From Actinernus sp. WN-2022 (lineage: Eukaryota; Cnidaria; Anthozoa; Actiniaria; Actinernidae): 64,000 nucleotides of DNA. The stretch is from NCBI GenBank assembly GCA_030867875.1, contig JAOWCC010000655.1:9818269-9882268 (forward strand), given 5' to 3'. Shown one piece after another: positions 46,217-57,123 of this stretch (position 1 is the stretch's first letter; each line of letters starts with the position of its first letter). Made by a program: the position numbers and the translations under genes. The notes under the pieces were generated by a model, which saw nothing but the letters and a program-made list of their open reading frames with translations, had not been told where the DNA came from and searched no databases.

Positions 46217-47573
46217 TTTTGCTCAAAAGCAGAACTCATAGTCACTGCTCTGCCAGTGACTATCGTCTCATAGTTGGAGCCTCTCGACCAATCAGAGCGC
46301 TGGAAACTGTGTTGAACTCTAAAATTATACTAAAACATACTAATATTAACATTTCGTACATTGTACAAAATCCAAGCATGTGATTGGCTAATTTGCGTGC
46401 ATTATAGGAGAAAAAAGCACTCGGACCTGATAACTGTGAGCCAGCCCTTCGCTTAGTTACCTGTTTCGACGGCTTGGACAACCTCATTGCAATCGCATAA
46501 TTAACAGTGAAAACGTAGACAATTACTAGAAACGTACCGACAGGATTGAACTCTGTCTCCTGTGTGACAGAGGATATATATTTTGAGGCGAGCATTTGTA
46601 TAATCGCTCGTTGGACGTTGGAAATTGCTGATTTTCAAGCGCTGGAAGTACAGCAAGTCAATATCTGGGGTCAGGTGGAACTTCTCGAAACGAGCGACAG
46701 TATTGGCCAACCCAGCAATAGAAAACACCCTAACCTTTAGAAAATGCAATACAAAAACAATATAAGTATAGTGTTATGGGTGCAATCAGAATATAGGTCT
46801 CGAGAGCTAGGTTTCTACAGTAGTCTTATTGAAGAAATAGCTTTTATTTCCGATACTTTACTCTGTCATTAAGAGGAGAAAATGAAGCAACAATTCAGTG
46901 GATGGTTCGAAAACCCAGGATTTTTGATCTGGAAAATGTTTGCATCGGAGCCGAGCACATTGGAGGTCGGATTCAAGATTTCAATAGGTTAGTCATTTTC
47001 GAATGAAAGAAACTACTAAAGAAAGTAGGCTGTCGAGGAGATAAGCCGGCTAAATACTTGATATTTGAATACATGGCTCTAAGAGAAACGTTTTCGAGTT
47101 AAAATCTATAATCATATCGCAAGGCGGATTCGCTTCATCTTTGTTTTTATTCCCTCAACTTCACTGACCAAATACCAAAGTAAGTTATTATTTGCAAAGT
47201 TTTCTACTTAGTTGGATATTAAAAGTCCTGTTTTCATTCATTGTCTATTGAAATGACATTTCTTTGTGGAGATATTTACCGAAAAATGGTTTTATTCATT
47301 CGGAATATTTGATTTCTTTATGAAATTGTTATTGAGACCTGATTTCAATTGAAACTCATTGCTGACAGTGCACTCAGTTTGAATATTAAAAGGTTAGAGA
47401 CTTTATGTTTGTGCTTTATCGATAAATACAGTCACTTGCTCACTGTTTGATGAACGCAAAAGTCCACCTCATTCAGTATTAATTATTTTTAGGGGTTCAT
47501 CGTACAAGTCAGCGCGTGCCTGTATTTGTCGATATATAGAACACTCACATTAGCCTCTAACCCTGAAATATAT
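46217..47573. other. Gene-free stretch
   Basis: Upstream of the recombinase start lies 'gaccaatcagagcgct', a string also found near repeat ends elsewhere in the window. The rest has only short, unsupported frames. Downstream exons of the membrane protein at 47574, if they exist, would be in this interval on the minus strand; I could not recognise one. Confidence 0.4.
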
Positions 47574-48578
47574 TTAATAGGTTATACTGTAACACAGTTT
47601 AATAGTTGACTTACGTGGTGGTGTATGATCATTCTTTGTGGTCAGCAGTACAGACAGTACGATAACAATTCCCAGGAGACAGACACCAGAGACAACTGAT
47701 CCTAGGAAGAATTTCCTAGTCCAACAGGGATGCACACCTTGTTCACCTTCAGACGCACACTCAGCAGGAGAAGGAAGTATGGTTAAATACTCTGCTTCAG
47801 AGGCGTCAGCATTATTCTGCCAGTTGGATGAGCTTGGCCCAGGAATTTCTTCATAAATCGGTTCTTCCTGTTCCTCTGTAGGTGTCGCAGTGTTGTTAGT
47901 AGACAGTGGCTCGGAAATGGCAACCCCCGGTTGTGGTCCTGTGCCTCCATCATTGTTAGTATCTGTACTAACTGTGTTCACATGTATTAATTCAATATTA
48001 ACTTTTGGCCACACATTGCTAGTACATTCTGCCTTCATGCACTGCTGCATCTGCAAAGCTTCGACGGCCTCTTGCTTTTCCGTTGCCGTTCTTTCATCTT
48101 TTTCACTGTCAACAAGTTTCTCCTCGTTTTGTAGATAACTGGAATTCTCCCTAGTGTTACCGGCCTTTTCACCAGAGTTTAATTGGACGAATGACCCATC
48201 ATGTCTCATCGACATTGCGCTCTGACTTGGTTTTGCATTGTCTCCATTTCCGTCGCAGTTTTGCACAGAACTAGAGAAGGTTTCTTGTTTGGCCTTTTCG
48301 TTGTCGACAGGTATTTCGTAGTGCTGTTCAACATCACCGACTGGTTCTCTTGGTTTACAAGATGATTTTTCACTCTGCTCCTCATTATCGTAATCAACTT
48401 CAGGCAAGCCACCTCGTGCCTCATCTTTGCTTCTGTTTTTATCTTCATCTTGAACAGAACCCCTTAAATGCTGAAGGTTTTGAAATAATGGCTGGTTACT
48501 TCGATTTGCGCTTTCTGATTTCATTCTCGACCCATGCATCTCAGTTTGTAGAATATCCCCATAAGGGTTATTTGCCAT
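47574..48578 (-). CDS. Single-pass membrane protein with YEEI and YLTI motifs, copy 2
   Basis: I start at the MANN Met (48578) shared with copy 1, though the frame stays open 26 codons further upstream. 334 residues: a long acidic, Ser/Asn/Gln-rich region; a block shared with copy 1 (EKQEAVEALQMQQCMKAECT, WPKVNIELIHVNTVSTD); EEPIYEEIPGPSSSNWQ; EYLTILP; a hydrophobic helix at ~290-312 (SVVSGVCLLGIVIVLSVLL); and a 22-residue tail. ~80 extra N-terminal residues compared with copy 1. Minus-strand GTAAGT at 47614-47609 could end the exon just after the helix, so an extracellular C-terminal domain may follow. No known family recognised. The intact frame in two diverged copies argues for a real gene. 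Confidence 0.7.
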   Translation of the reverse strand: MANNPYGDILQTEMHGSRMKSESANRSNQPLFQNLQHLRGSVQDEDKNRSKDEARGGLPEVDYDNEEQSEKSSCKPREPVGDVEQHYEIPVDNEKAKQETFSSSVQNCDGNGDNAKPSQSAMSMRHDGSFVQLNSGEKAGNTRENSSYLQNEEKLVDSEKDERTATEKQEAVEALQMQQCMKAECTSNVWPKVNIELIHVNTVSTDTNNDGGTGPQPGVAISEPLSTNNTATPTEEQEEPIYEEIPGPSSSNWQNNADASEAEYLTILPSPAECASEGEQGVHPCWTRKFFLGSVVSGVCLLGIVIVLSVLLTTKNDHTPPRKSTIKLCYSITY

Positions 48579-48705
48579 AAGGAAGGAAGCTTTGGTACAT
48601 TGTATTATAAAAGAGTGTCTAGCCCCTAAATCAATGGACAACATTTCGATAAACAATATTGAATACAGAATGAATACCAGATTTAAACAAGGCCGTGACT
48701 TTTGT
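48579..48705 (-). promoter_or_regulatory. Conserved upstream region, copy 2
   Basis: Similar to the upstream regions at 17455-17605, 33383-33562 and 58803-58985. 'ttgatttag' then GGGCTA on the minus strand is a possible splice acceptor. It is directly bordered by the truncated LINE at 48706. Confidence 0.45.
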
Positions 48706-50480
48706 GCATTACAATAGAGATGGGAATTTTGATGTAGTTATTGACATATTAAATAAACTTGTTAATACAGGAGCAATGATTGTGGCACCACTTTTCAGTA
48801 GTCTTGCGCTTATGTTGTCAAGGCCGATGGCTTTGTTTGTCTTTAGTTGAGACAACTGTTTTAACACAAAATCGGTTTCTACTTCTTTTAAGTGGAAAGT
48901 TGTTGAAGAGACTTGATCCTTAGTATTCGAGGTGGTAATGATGTTGAAACGAGCGGCCAAAGAGCGTCCAATACTTGTTAAGAAATCATTTAAACAGCTT
49001 GCTAAGGCCTTGGGTTCGGTAATTGTGACTCCGTATTTAATCAAGACATCGGGGCCAGAGCTTTTCGCGGATGACTTGAGAAGAAATATTTACTTTAAGT
49101 GATTCCACATTTCCTTTGAATTTCCTTTAGCTTTTTCGATGAGCTGGGTGAAATACGTTGATTTCGCTTGCTGTGTGTCACGGTTAACCTTCCTTCTCAA
49201 TTCTCTAAAATTTTGCCAGTGGTGCGATGAATTGGATTTAACGGCTTTACGGTGGTGAAAATTACGTTTCTGCATGGGGGACAAGATATCTTTATTCATC
49301 CAGGGACAAGGATTGCCTTTAAATTTACGACTTTTAATTGGAGCATGTTCATTGGCAACCTGAGTATAAAAAGCTGGTTCCAAGTGAAGATTGCATCATC
49401 GATGTCATCAAAGGTTTCAATTACTGACCAGGAAATTTTTTCAAGGTCCGAAATGAAATCTTTTTGGTTAAAAGATTGATAAGAACGGTAATCAATGAGT
49501 CTTGGTGGTGCTTTGGGAATACCGGTTTGATGATGCAATAGACGAGAGAATGATCACTAAGGCTCAGGTGTATAACTCCAGACTGAGGAATGCGATGTGT
49601 ATTGTTCACTAATAATAGGTCAATCAGGAATTTTCAGTAATGCGTGTGGAATCTTTAATTATTTGAGTGAGACCAAATTGACTTGCAAACGACGATGTGG
49701 ATTTCGGTGTTTGGCGTAATCAATATTAAAGTCTCCAAGAATACAAATGTCACAACGGTCCTAGTTTTCCAATTTGGAAAAAGCAGTTTCTAGACCAGCA
49801 ATAAAATAATTAACTTCATGTTCCTCTGGTCTGTAGACACAGCAAACATATAAACATATTCTTTTTTTTCTTTTGATTTTTATCCAAAGACATTCGGAAC
49901 CGGTTGGAGCGAAGTTATCAAGAACATCGTAAGAAAGGCCATTACGAACATATATAAGGGTACCACCGCCGCATTTTTTGGTTGTGCTAACTCGATCTTT
50001 CCTGCAAATTGAATATCCGTCGATGGAAATTTCACAGTCCATGACATCATTCGTCAACCAAGTTTCAGATATAGCTAATATATCGAAGTGGTAGTGTAGA
50101 AGTAGAGTACGAATGCTGTCCAATTTATTGTAGAGGCGATTGATGTTGATATGGGCGATTTTTAGACCACGGGTCAGTTTCACATTGGGGAAAGGAAAAT
50201 TACCAGCAGTAGAATTGGATGTGTCTTCAGGTAGTGGACGGCAAGAAGCACAAAACCAAAAAGCGGAAGAATTACTAAGTTCTGAGTATTCATTCAATGG
50301 CATGTTTAGGCATTTGGAGTGAAACCATCGATCGCAGTCATCGCACTGAATTTCTCGTTGGTTGAATCGGCAACCTTTAGAACAGAGCCCACAAGGATCT
50401 TTGACGGGGCCGTATCCATCTTTCCGTTAGTGCTCTCTGAACCATAATTTCAGTTATGTGTTCGTTGTTTTATATTTAGT
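48706..50480 (-). pseudogene. LINE with PHD finger, endonuclease and RT start, right-arm copy
   Basis: Partner of 36466-37687 but longer. Minus strand: an unshifted PHD finger (CGLC, CRFNQREIQCDDC, WFHSKCLN, WFCASC) at about 50420-50240; endonuclease 50303-49761 and 49609-49421 (SETWLTNDV, LIYVRNGLSYDV); linker 49383-49090 (NEHAPIKSRKF, CPWMNKDIL); and the first reverse transcriptase block 49044-48709 (NKAIGLDNISARLLKSG). It stops there, beside the membrane-protein upstream region, so the 3' part is missing. Because it continues past 49245 it looks like the parent of the truncated left copy. Confidence 0.8.
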
Positions 50481-50878
50481 AGAAACTTTACGTCTTCAGA
50501 TGTACAGATTTGTACGAATAAGGGTGTAATATAGGTATATCAAATAAATACAACTTTTAAAAGCTGTTTAGTACCGGAAAAGTTTTGTTTAGTTACTGCG
50601 TCCACTATACATTAACAGCACGTAGCCATTGTCGCGTCGATCTCAGTGCGGGACAGTAACGGGAAATCGTCCCCACAATGCACCCGATATGTTGATATGT
50701 CTGGACACCTCATATTTTTTTGCAATTCGCTGTGTATATATAAACTAACTAACGATGTACTTGCTCTGGAAGGATCCCTCTGGATTCACAGCTAGTTGTG
50801 CGCGTATATTATATGAAGAATTTTAGAAAGTACTACTTGCAACTTCTCACAGTTCCATATTGCATTTTTATTTTTATG

Positions 50879-50901
50879 TTTCGGCTTTCAACCTTCATCA
50901 G
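50879..50901 (-). ncRNA. Hammerhead-like motif, right arm
   Basis: Mirror of 35982-36004; the stem here is GGT/GCC-type with a mismatch. Confidence 0.25.
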
Positions 50902-51188
50902 TTAAAAAGTAAAAAAAAAATTACATTTAGCTTCAGTGATATATATATATATATACAGAAAGCTAATACAATTTTTTTTTTTTAAATATTGAATAAAATA
51001 AATTACTGTTCCTGAAATAAATACAATAGGATTAAAATTCAATGTGAGCAGCCGTAACCAAAACAGTTATGTAATATCGCAAAGGTTATGTAATACTGCT
51101 AAATGCTTTCCAAAGTCAGATAATGTATGTTCTACTTAAGCGCTAATTACTAATTTAGTAAATTGTAATATTTCTAAAGGTTGTGTTC

Positions 51189-51195
51189 ACTATTT
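51189..51195. repeat. Target duplication ACTATTT (left)
   Basis: ACTATTT also occurs at 57117-57123 and 57382-57388. The left arm has it once at the unfilled site, where the complementary strand reads 'aactattttttataac'. Confidence 0.85.
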
Positions 51196-51233
51196 GCACC
51201 AGTCCCTTTCAGTGCGAGTATAAATAAGAGCTC

Positions 51234-51480
51234 CGTTTGTCGCCTTTCGTCCCTCTTTTTTTCGTTTTGAAATAAAAAAAGAGGATAAAAAAAGGAAAAA
51301 AGCGGGACAAGAGGCGACAAACGGAACGAAAGGGCCTACTGACAAGAGACGTGTTCACATTCAGATATAGGTATCTCCGTTTATCCCTTTCGTCCCTTTT
51401 GTCTCCTTTTGTCCCGCTTTTTTCTTTTTTTATGCCTCTTTTTTTATTTCAAAACAAAAAAAAGCGGGACGAAAGGCGAT
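51234..51480. repeat. Two hairpins forming a larger ~95-bp inverted repeat
   Basis: 51240-51335 is the near-exact reverse complement of 51383-51479. Each half also folds on itself, for example CCGTTTGTCGCC (51234-51245) with GGCGACAAACGG (51313-51324). TATAAATA lies ~25 bases before the structure. Confidence 0.85.
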
Positions 51481-53428
51481 CAAGTAGATTTGTGCTATTT
51501 GATACTAACTTTCAACGAGTGAACATCATCGGGTAGAATCCCATTGTTTTAGGCGACATTTTCTCGCGTCCGTGAGATATGAATAATTATGATACGCCTT
51601 ATTAGATATTCAGCAAAGCGCTTGTGATTGGCTGCTAGGGAATCCTTCTGGGAATACCTCATTCCCATACTTGCTCTTGGGTCTGTCAATCACTGTCATC
51701 TATCTTGTCATGGGACTAACTGAAATCCCAAAGCTCTTTAAGAGATTTTAATAGACCTTGGGTAAATAGGTAAACTCGGTTACAGTAAAAAATCACCGCA
51801 AATCAATTTGCCGTGGCTACTTGGGTTATAAGTTTTGTCGCGCGATGTTTCCAAACCTATTTCGTTTGCGTTCGAGGTTTTGACTCATGCCAACATTAAA
51901 ATGGAGTATAATGTCTGCATTTAGAGCTTAGTCAAATTCAGTAAGCTTTATTTTAGAGCCATATTTGTGAAAGTAGTTATTAAAAGTGAACCTCGGCATT
52001 GTTCGCACGAGCTATCCAAGCGAAAGATTTCAAACTCCATACAAGCTATAAAAGTTTTTTTAAACTCTTGACCAAAGCGCTTTATTAAACACGAAAAGTC
52101 ATGATCACTCACTTTGAGAGCGCACCATAAAAATGTATGGAAACAGTTCTGTGATGTTGTAGCTTTAAAATAAAAATACGAGTTGGTTCAGATCACAGCA
52201 CTTTACTAAACATAAAATAACGATCATATTCAGAAGTTCGCATCACTAACCTAAAGGTTTAGAAACAGATTTCAGAAACACACAACCGTGGGAAAGGTCT
52301 CGTTTTAAAGCTTAAGACATAAGCAATCCGTCTGTTTAATCGCTTGTGATGCGCTCTTGATTTCTGAACTTGTTTTCTTCGTTTAAGTTTTATCATTTCA
52401 CAAAGCGCGTTGGTTTTATACCAAAGGCAAAGTGCCGCTTAACTATGATCAGAAGCTGGTCCTAAATGATAAAGTGTGCGAGCCGATGTTTACAAAAGTC
52501 ATTCAGCCTATATCAACTGTATGACGGAATTTTTTATGCTTTCGTTTAATTCTATACAAGTGTATGCTTTCGGGGCACGGACTCGTTCACAACCTGAAGA
52601 TTCGCTCGCAAAACACACATTCGCTCGCAAAACACACATTCGCTCGCAATAAAAACTGCAAATTCACTTTTAGTGTGTATTTATTTTCTGATGCAGCTCC
52701 AATGGCCATGCATTTATCTTTGTTCACTCCTTCCGTGCAGATAATAACTTTCAAAAGCTCGGCGCTACCCTAAAATAGTTAACCGACTCATTAGACTTAT
52801 ATATAAATTTATTATGTAGACTTATTATGTATCACAAGTGCCTAACCAATTACTCTTTTCACTGCCGTCCTGCCGTCTTCTGTTATAATTCAGGAGGCGG
52901 AGCTTAGGATTGCCCGCGGGAATTCTGAAAGTTAATAAATATGCAAGCATCGAAGGCGATTTGACCGATACAAAAACATTCAAGTTTCATGGTAGAAATA
53001 TTTATACGATTTAGATTAGAAAATACTCGATAACAGACGAATAATCAAATAATCTTTTCCCGATGTTACAAATTTTGGATACTTAAGATTTCGCGAGAAA
53101 ATAAGTGTTGAATAGCTAATGAAAACACTTTCCAGACGTTTTCTGTCTGAAAAGACTCAAAATTCAACTCGTTTTTCATGGCACAGAAGTTCACTTAATT
53201 TACCTCCAAATTAGCGATATTTACAGCGTAATATCTCTTCTTTAAAATCCCGATGTTACATTTTTTGTTTTAGTTTTTGTTTAAACTAAAAATCGACAAC
53301 ATTTTCGGCATGTAGCCGAGTTTTGGCCAGTTTTCTTTGTAATTTGGAATGTGCGCTCGGGCAGAAATTTGAATCAAGCGCGTGAAACCGTGTCACGTGA
53401 CAGAGAAAATGTCGCCGGATTCTGCCCG
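51481..53428. other. Non-coding part of the 5.9-kb element
   Basis: No gene seen. 52600-52648 holds a 19-base unit (ATTCGCTCGCAAAACACAC) 2.6 times. A palindromic E-box GTCACGTGAC lies at about 53393-53402, just before the first ORF, and may be promoter-related. Confidence 0.5.
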
Positions 53429-53635
53429 ATGATGGAAAATCGGACTTTGAAAAACTGCCCTGTACCTAATTGTGGATCAAAGTATCTTGTTAAATTATCC
53501 AACCACTTGGTACAAGTCCATAGGTTATCAACTCAAGAACGAAAACCATATTTACAAGAAGCAAAACTTCAAAAAAGAAAGTTTTTGTCGAGGAATGTAA
53601 ATCCAGTTGTTGATAATGGAAAATATGTTGGTTAG
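53429..53635 (+). CDS. Small C2H2-type zinc-finger protein
   Basis: 69 residues from the first ATG in the frame (MMENRTLKN). The finger CPVPNCGSKYLVKLSNHLVQ plus VH gives C-x4-C-x10-H-x4-H, a slightly stretched C2H2 spacing. A basic helix follows (ERKPYLQEAKLQKRKFL). The frame is open ~26 codons further upstream without an ATG. A short DNA- or RNA-binding factor is plausible. It is carried on the mobile element and its partner may be the acidic protein 160 bases downstream. It could also be one exon of a larger gene. Confidence 0.55.
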   Translation: MMENRTLKNCPVPNCGSKYLVKLSNHLVQVHRLSTQERKPYLQEAKLQKRKFLSRNVNPVVDNGKYVG

Positions 53636-53797
53636 GAATCCTACTTATAATGTTGATCTAACTGAGAGACCTTAGCTGAATCAGCTAATCGACATTTGTT
53701 AAACGTAGTGACCACGCCAATTTGTTTTCTATAAAGTTGGAAACTTTTAAGGGTCTGACATTATACTCCCGATCCTTGAAGAGTAAAGATATAAACG

Positions 53798-54310
53798 ATG
53801 GCTGCTAATCGTTCCAACTCAGATGATGAAATGACTGAAGATTCTTATCAAAGCTCTGATTCTCAGGAGAGCACGGACTCCACTGATGATAGTTATGACG
53901 GAGAAGAGAATGTTTGGGAAAGAATTCGTAACGAAGCTAAAGAACGACACCAGGAAGATTGTGAAGCGTTGTTTCAAAAGTATGAACACGATGCGGATAG
54001 TCATGAAGTTGCTGAAATCAAAGCCAGTAAGGCTTTGGTTCCTACCTATAGAAAAGACCTAAGAGAAGTGTTGTTCGAAGATATGAAATGGATTCACAGC
54101 TTAAGAAAAGATCCTGATTTCCAAAAAATCTTGGAAACAAAACAAAACTTGATGAACACGGAAGATTATGGATGGAAAGAAGCGACCGAGGCTGCAATTA
54201 ACCACCGAAAATTCTTGTTGAATAAACAATTCCAAAAACAACCTATTCCGGAACAGAGTGATTCCGCGATGAATAATACATTTGTACCTTTTAGAAATAA
54301 GTTTTATTAA
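53798..54310 (+). CDS. Acidic helical protein of unknown function
   Basis: 170 residues, ATG at 53798, with the polyadenylation signal AATAAA at 54324. Residues 1-40 are almost all D, E, S and T (SDDEMTEDSYQSSDSQESTD), suggesting a phosphorylated or activation-type tail. Residues 41-160 are helical and charged, with conserved-looking blocks VPTYRKDLREVLFEDMKWI, LRKDPDFQKI and YGWKEATEAAINHRKFLL. No membrane segment or catalytic motif. No domain I can name. It is an intact frame on the unrecognised element, next to the zinc-finger ORF. Confidence 0.6.
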   Translation: MAANRSNSDDEMTEDSYQSSDSQESTDSTDDSYDGEENVWERIRNEAKERHQEDCEALFQKYEHDADSHEVAEIKASKALVPTYRKDLREVLFEDMKWIHSLRKDPDFQKILETKQNLMNTEDYGWKEATEAAINHRKFLLNKQFQKQPIPEQSDSAMNNTFVPFRNKFY

Positions 54311-54339
54311 GTCGATTTCTATTAATAAATGTCTTTTAA

Positions 54340-55079
54340 AATATTCTTCCTCTTGTCATCGTTTTAATATAAGCAATCAGTAAGCAGCATTTAATTTGTC
54401 AACAAGAAAAAAATCATAGTTTGTTTTGTTGATTATGGTAATTATAGTTCAGTTTTAGAGAAGAATTTGCATCACAAGAGTTTTCCTCAAAACAATAGGC
54501 TCTTCAGTTATCGCTAATCCCTAAGAACAATAGCAAAGTTGCTCTTATGAGTCACAGTGGATTTTGTATACAATTATCTTATGAGTTATTAACTGTATAG
54601 GAAAATAATAAAGACAGTTTAGAGCCTATCACTAGTAGTTTGTTTTTACTATTTACGCTACAAAGGGGTTTAGATATTGCGAGGTATGTTTTATTTTTTT
54701 CATTCAATTTCTTGAATGGTTTCAGGGTCGATCGATCTTATTGCTGTTCAATTTCTTGACTGGATTCGGGAGCGATCGGTTCTAGCTTTATAGCTGCTCC
54801 AAACAATAGGCTTTGCCCAAACATGCCCGAATAGATCGATGACCTCATCCAAAGGAACAAAAGATAATGAGAGCGCCGCACTTTGTTCATGCGGAAAGAC
54901 AATAGATAATGAGAAACCACCACACTTTATTCATGAGCTCACCACTTTATTCATGAGCGCGCCGCACTTTATTCATTAGCGCACCTTAAAAAATAGCATA
55001 ACACCTTAAAAATTAGCATAATACCTTAAAAAGTAGCATAACACCTTAAAAAAGGGGGTAATTCGGTGCCTCTCATACT
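54340..55079. other. Non-coding part of the 5.9-kb element
   Basis: No gene. Contains short local repeats 'caccttaaaaa' (four times, 54982-55050) and 'ccgcacttt.ttcat'-like text twice near 54880-54975. Confidence 0.5.
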
Positions 55080-56108
55080 ACTTACGTGCGTTATATTGCC
55101 TCACAAATACGGATTTGTGTAGTTGCCGTTTCACCCTAGATTTAGTTATCTCCTTCGCTTGTTTCCCCCGTTTCCCTTTGCACGTGTCGGCCGCTGTTGC
55201 CGTGTATATTTATATTTGGTGTCTACGTGCGTTATATTGCCTCACAAATACGGACCTGTATAGTTGCCGTTTCACCCCTAGATTTAGTTACCTCCTTCGC
55301 TCATTTTCCCCGTTCCCCTTTGCACATGTTTGCCGATGTTGCCGTACATTTGTATTTCATATATTCGATTTGTACGTGCGTAAAATTGCCTCACAAATAC
55401 GGATTTGTGCAGTTGCCGTTTTCACCCTTTGATTAGACCCATAGAATTTGTTATTTCTCCTTCACTTGTTTCCCCGTTCCTTTTGCACGTGTCGGTCGTT
55501 GTTGCCGTGTTTACTGTTCGCATATTTCGTTTCTCCATGCATCATATTGCCTCACAAATACGAATTTCTGTAGTTGCCGTTTCACCCTTAGGATTACACC
55601 GCTAGAATTTAGTTATGTCTGCTTCGTTTGTTTCCCCTTCTCCGGTACACGCTTTGGCCGGTGTTTCCGTGTTTATATTTCACATATTTGGGTTGTACGT
55701 GTGTTGGTGCCTCACATATACGGATTTAGTTGTTTCACCTTTTAAGTGTAGAATTAGACCCCTATTTATATTTCTGTGGCGTGTTTCCCCGTTCCCCTTT
55801 TTGTATGTGTCACCCGATCTTGCCATTTATATTTCAAATGTTGGTACATGCGTCAGTTATATTGTCTCACATATAGCCATTTGTGCAGTTGCCGTTTCAC
55901 CTCTAGATTTTGTTATCTCTTGTTTCCCGATCCCCCTTTGCACCTGTTGGCCCGTGTTGCCGTGTTTTATTTCACATATTTAGTGTCTACGTGCGAATTA
56001 TTGCCTCTCACATACGGTTTTGTGTAGTTGCCGTTTAACCCGAAGGTTAATTATATCTCCTTCGCTTGTTTCCCCGTTTCCATTTGTACGTGTCGGCCGA
56101 TCTTGCCT

Positions 56109-56140
<32 letters not shown>

Positions 56141-56330
56141 GCGTGCGTTATATTATCTCATGTAGGCGTTTGTGCAGTTGCCGTGTCACTTAGAATTACG
56201 CTTGTTCCCGTCCCGGCTATGCACGGGTCGGACGATGTCGCTGTGTTTATATTTCACATATTTGGTGTGCACGTACGTTATACTGCCTAAAATTCCGAAT
56301 TTGTCCAGTTGCCGTGTCACCTGATGCCGT
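55080..56330 (+). repeat. Degenerate ~150-bp tandem array, nine units
   Basis: Units begin near 55086, 55229, 55375, 55535, 55700, 55848, 55990, 56140 and 56272, spaced 132-165 bases. Conserved blocks are 'attgcctcacaaatacgga', 'agttgccgtttcacc', 'tccttcgcttgtttcccc' and 'gcacgtgtcggccg'. The blocks stay conserved while the bases between them drift. Strong pyrimidine bias gives long spurious frames in all three plus-strand phases. Confidence 0.85.
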
Positions 56331-57107
56331 CTGTGTACTTTAGATGTCAACTATCTGATGTCTTTAGTTATAATTTTCTACTATAATTATTTATATCCCC
56401 TTCGCTACCCCCCCTCCAACCCCTTAGTTCGTATTGGACTGTATTGTCGGTTTTAAATTTTAAATTTGGTTCCACAACTTTGGTCTCACATATATGATTT
56501 CGGCATTTTATGCTTACTTTAAGTTTGTTATCAGTTATTCATTCCTTTCAGCCTTATGTTGCTGGTACGAGTATTCTGTATTATATTTTATATACGTGAG
56601 ATGCTGCCAATTTACTATTTTGCCATGGTCTTTGTTCTACTCCCCACTGTGCAGTGTTATTTTATTTGCTAATAAAAATATACTCTCTCAATTTCTGGGT
56701 TTTCTTGTATGCGCTAATTTTGTTTTTAATTTCGCACCCCGCTCTATGGTGTCCCGAAAGGGATTCTTATTCTCCCTAGTCGGATTACTGACGCACGGGC
56801 CGCCATGCCCTGGGTTTTCTCGCGCTCGTCCCGTTCTTTTACGACTAAGTTTATTTATTTATTTACTTTTTATCCCAGTTGATGGTAGCCGCCTAACCCG
56901 TATTTTCTTTTTCCGTTGCACTTCAATGTAGCTGCCTTTCTTTCCTTATCGCCCTTTTTAAGTATGGGAGTTTTCTGTTTTAGCATTAGACTGGTGCGGT
57001 TTTAAGTATGGGTGCCTTTGGCGTTAGGATCCGGATCGTAAGCTCACCTAGTCTGTTACGTTCGCTTTTCTCCCATTCTTATTTAGCAGTGTGAAAGGGA
57101 ATGCTGC
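56331..57107 (+). other. T-rich right end of the 5.9-kb element
   Basis: No supported gene. The 145-codon frame at 56494 is hydrophobic only because the strand is T-rich. The last 60 bases carry the inverted terminal sequence. Confidence 0.5.
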
Positions 57108-57123
57108 GAATAGAATACTATTT

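Larger units (their letters stand above)
51196..57116 (+). mobile_element. Unrecognised 5.9-kb mobile element carrying two ORFs
   Basis: Present only in the right arm and bounded by ACTATTT. It starts GCACCAGTCCCTTTCAGTGC, followed by GTATAAATAAGAGC. Its right end read inward has GCAGCATTCCCTTTCACACT then TAAATAAGA, so the ends are imperfect inverted repeats (TCCCTTTCA and TAAATAAGA shared), with a further GAATAGAAT outside. Contents in order: nested hairpins, ~1.8 kb non-coding, a C2H2-like ORF, an acidic-protein ORF, a ~150-bp tandem array, then a T-rich tail. No transposase or polymerase is visible. A duplication of 7-8 bp would fit hAT-, P- or Merlin-like transposition, but the ends match none that I recognise. 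Confidence 0.7.

Noticed and set aside
55115..56931. Long plus-strand frames of 60-145 codons in the T-rich region
   Set aside because: They occur in several phases of a tandem array or of pyrimidine-rich DNA, repeat with it, and have no domain; strand bias explains the lack of stops.
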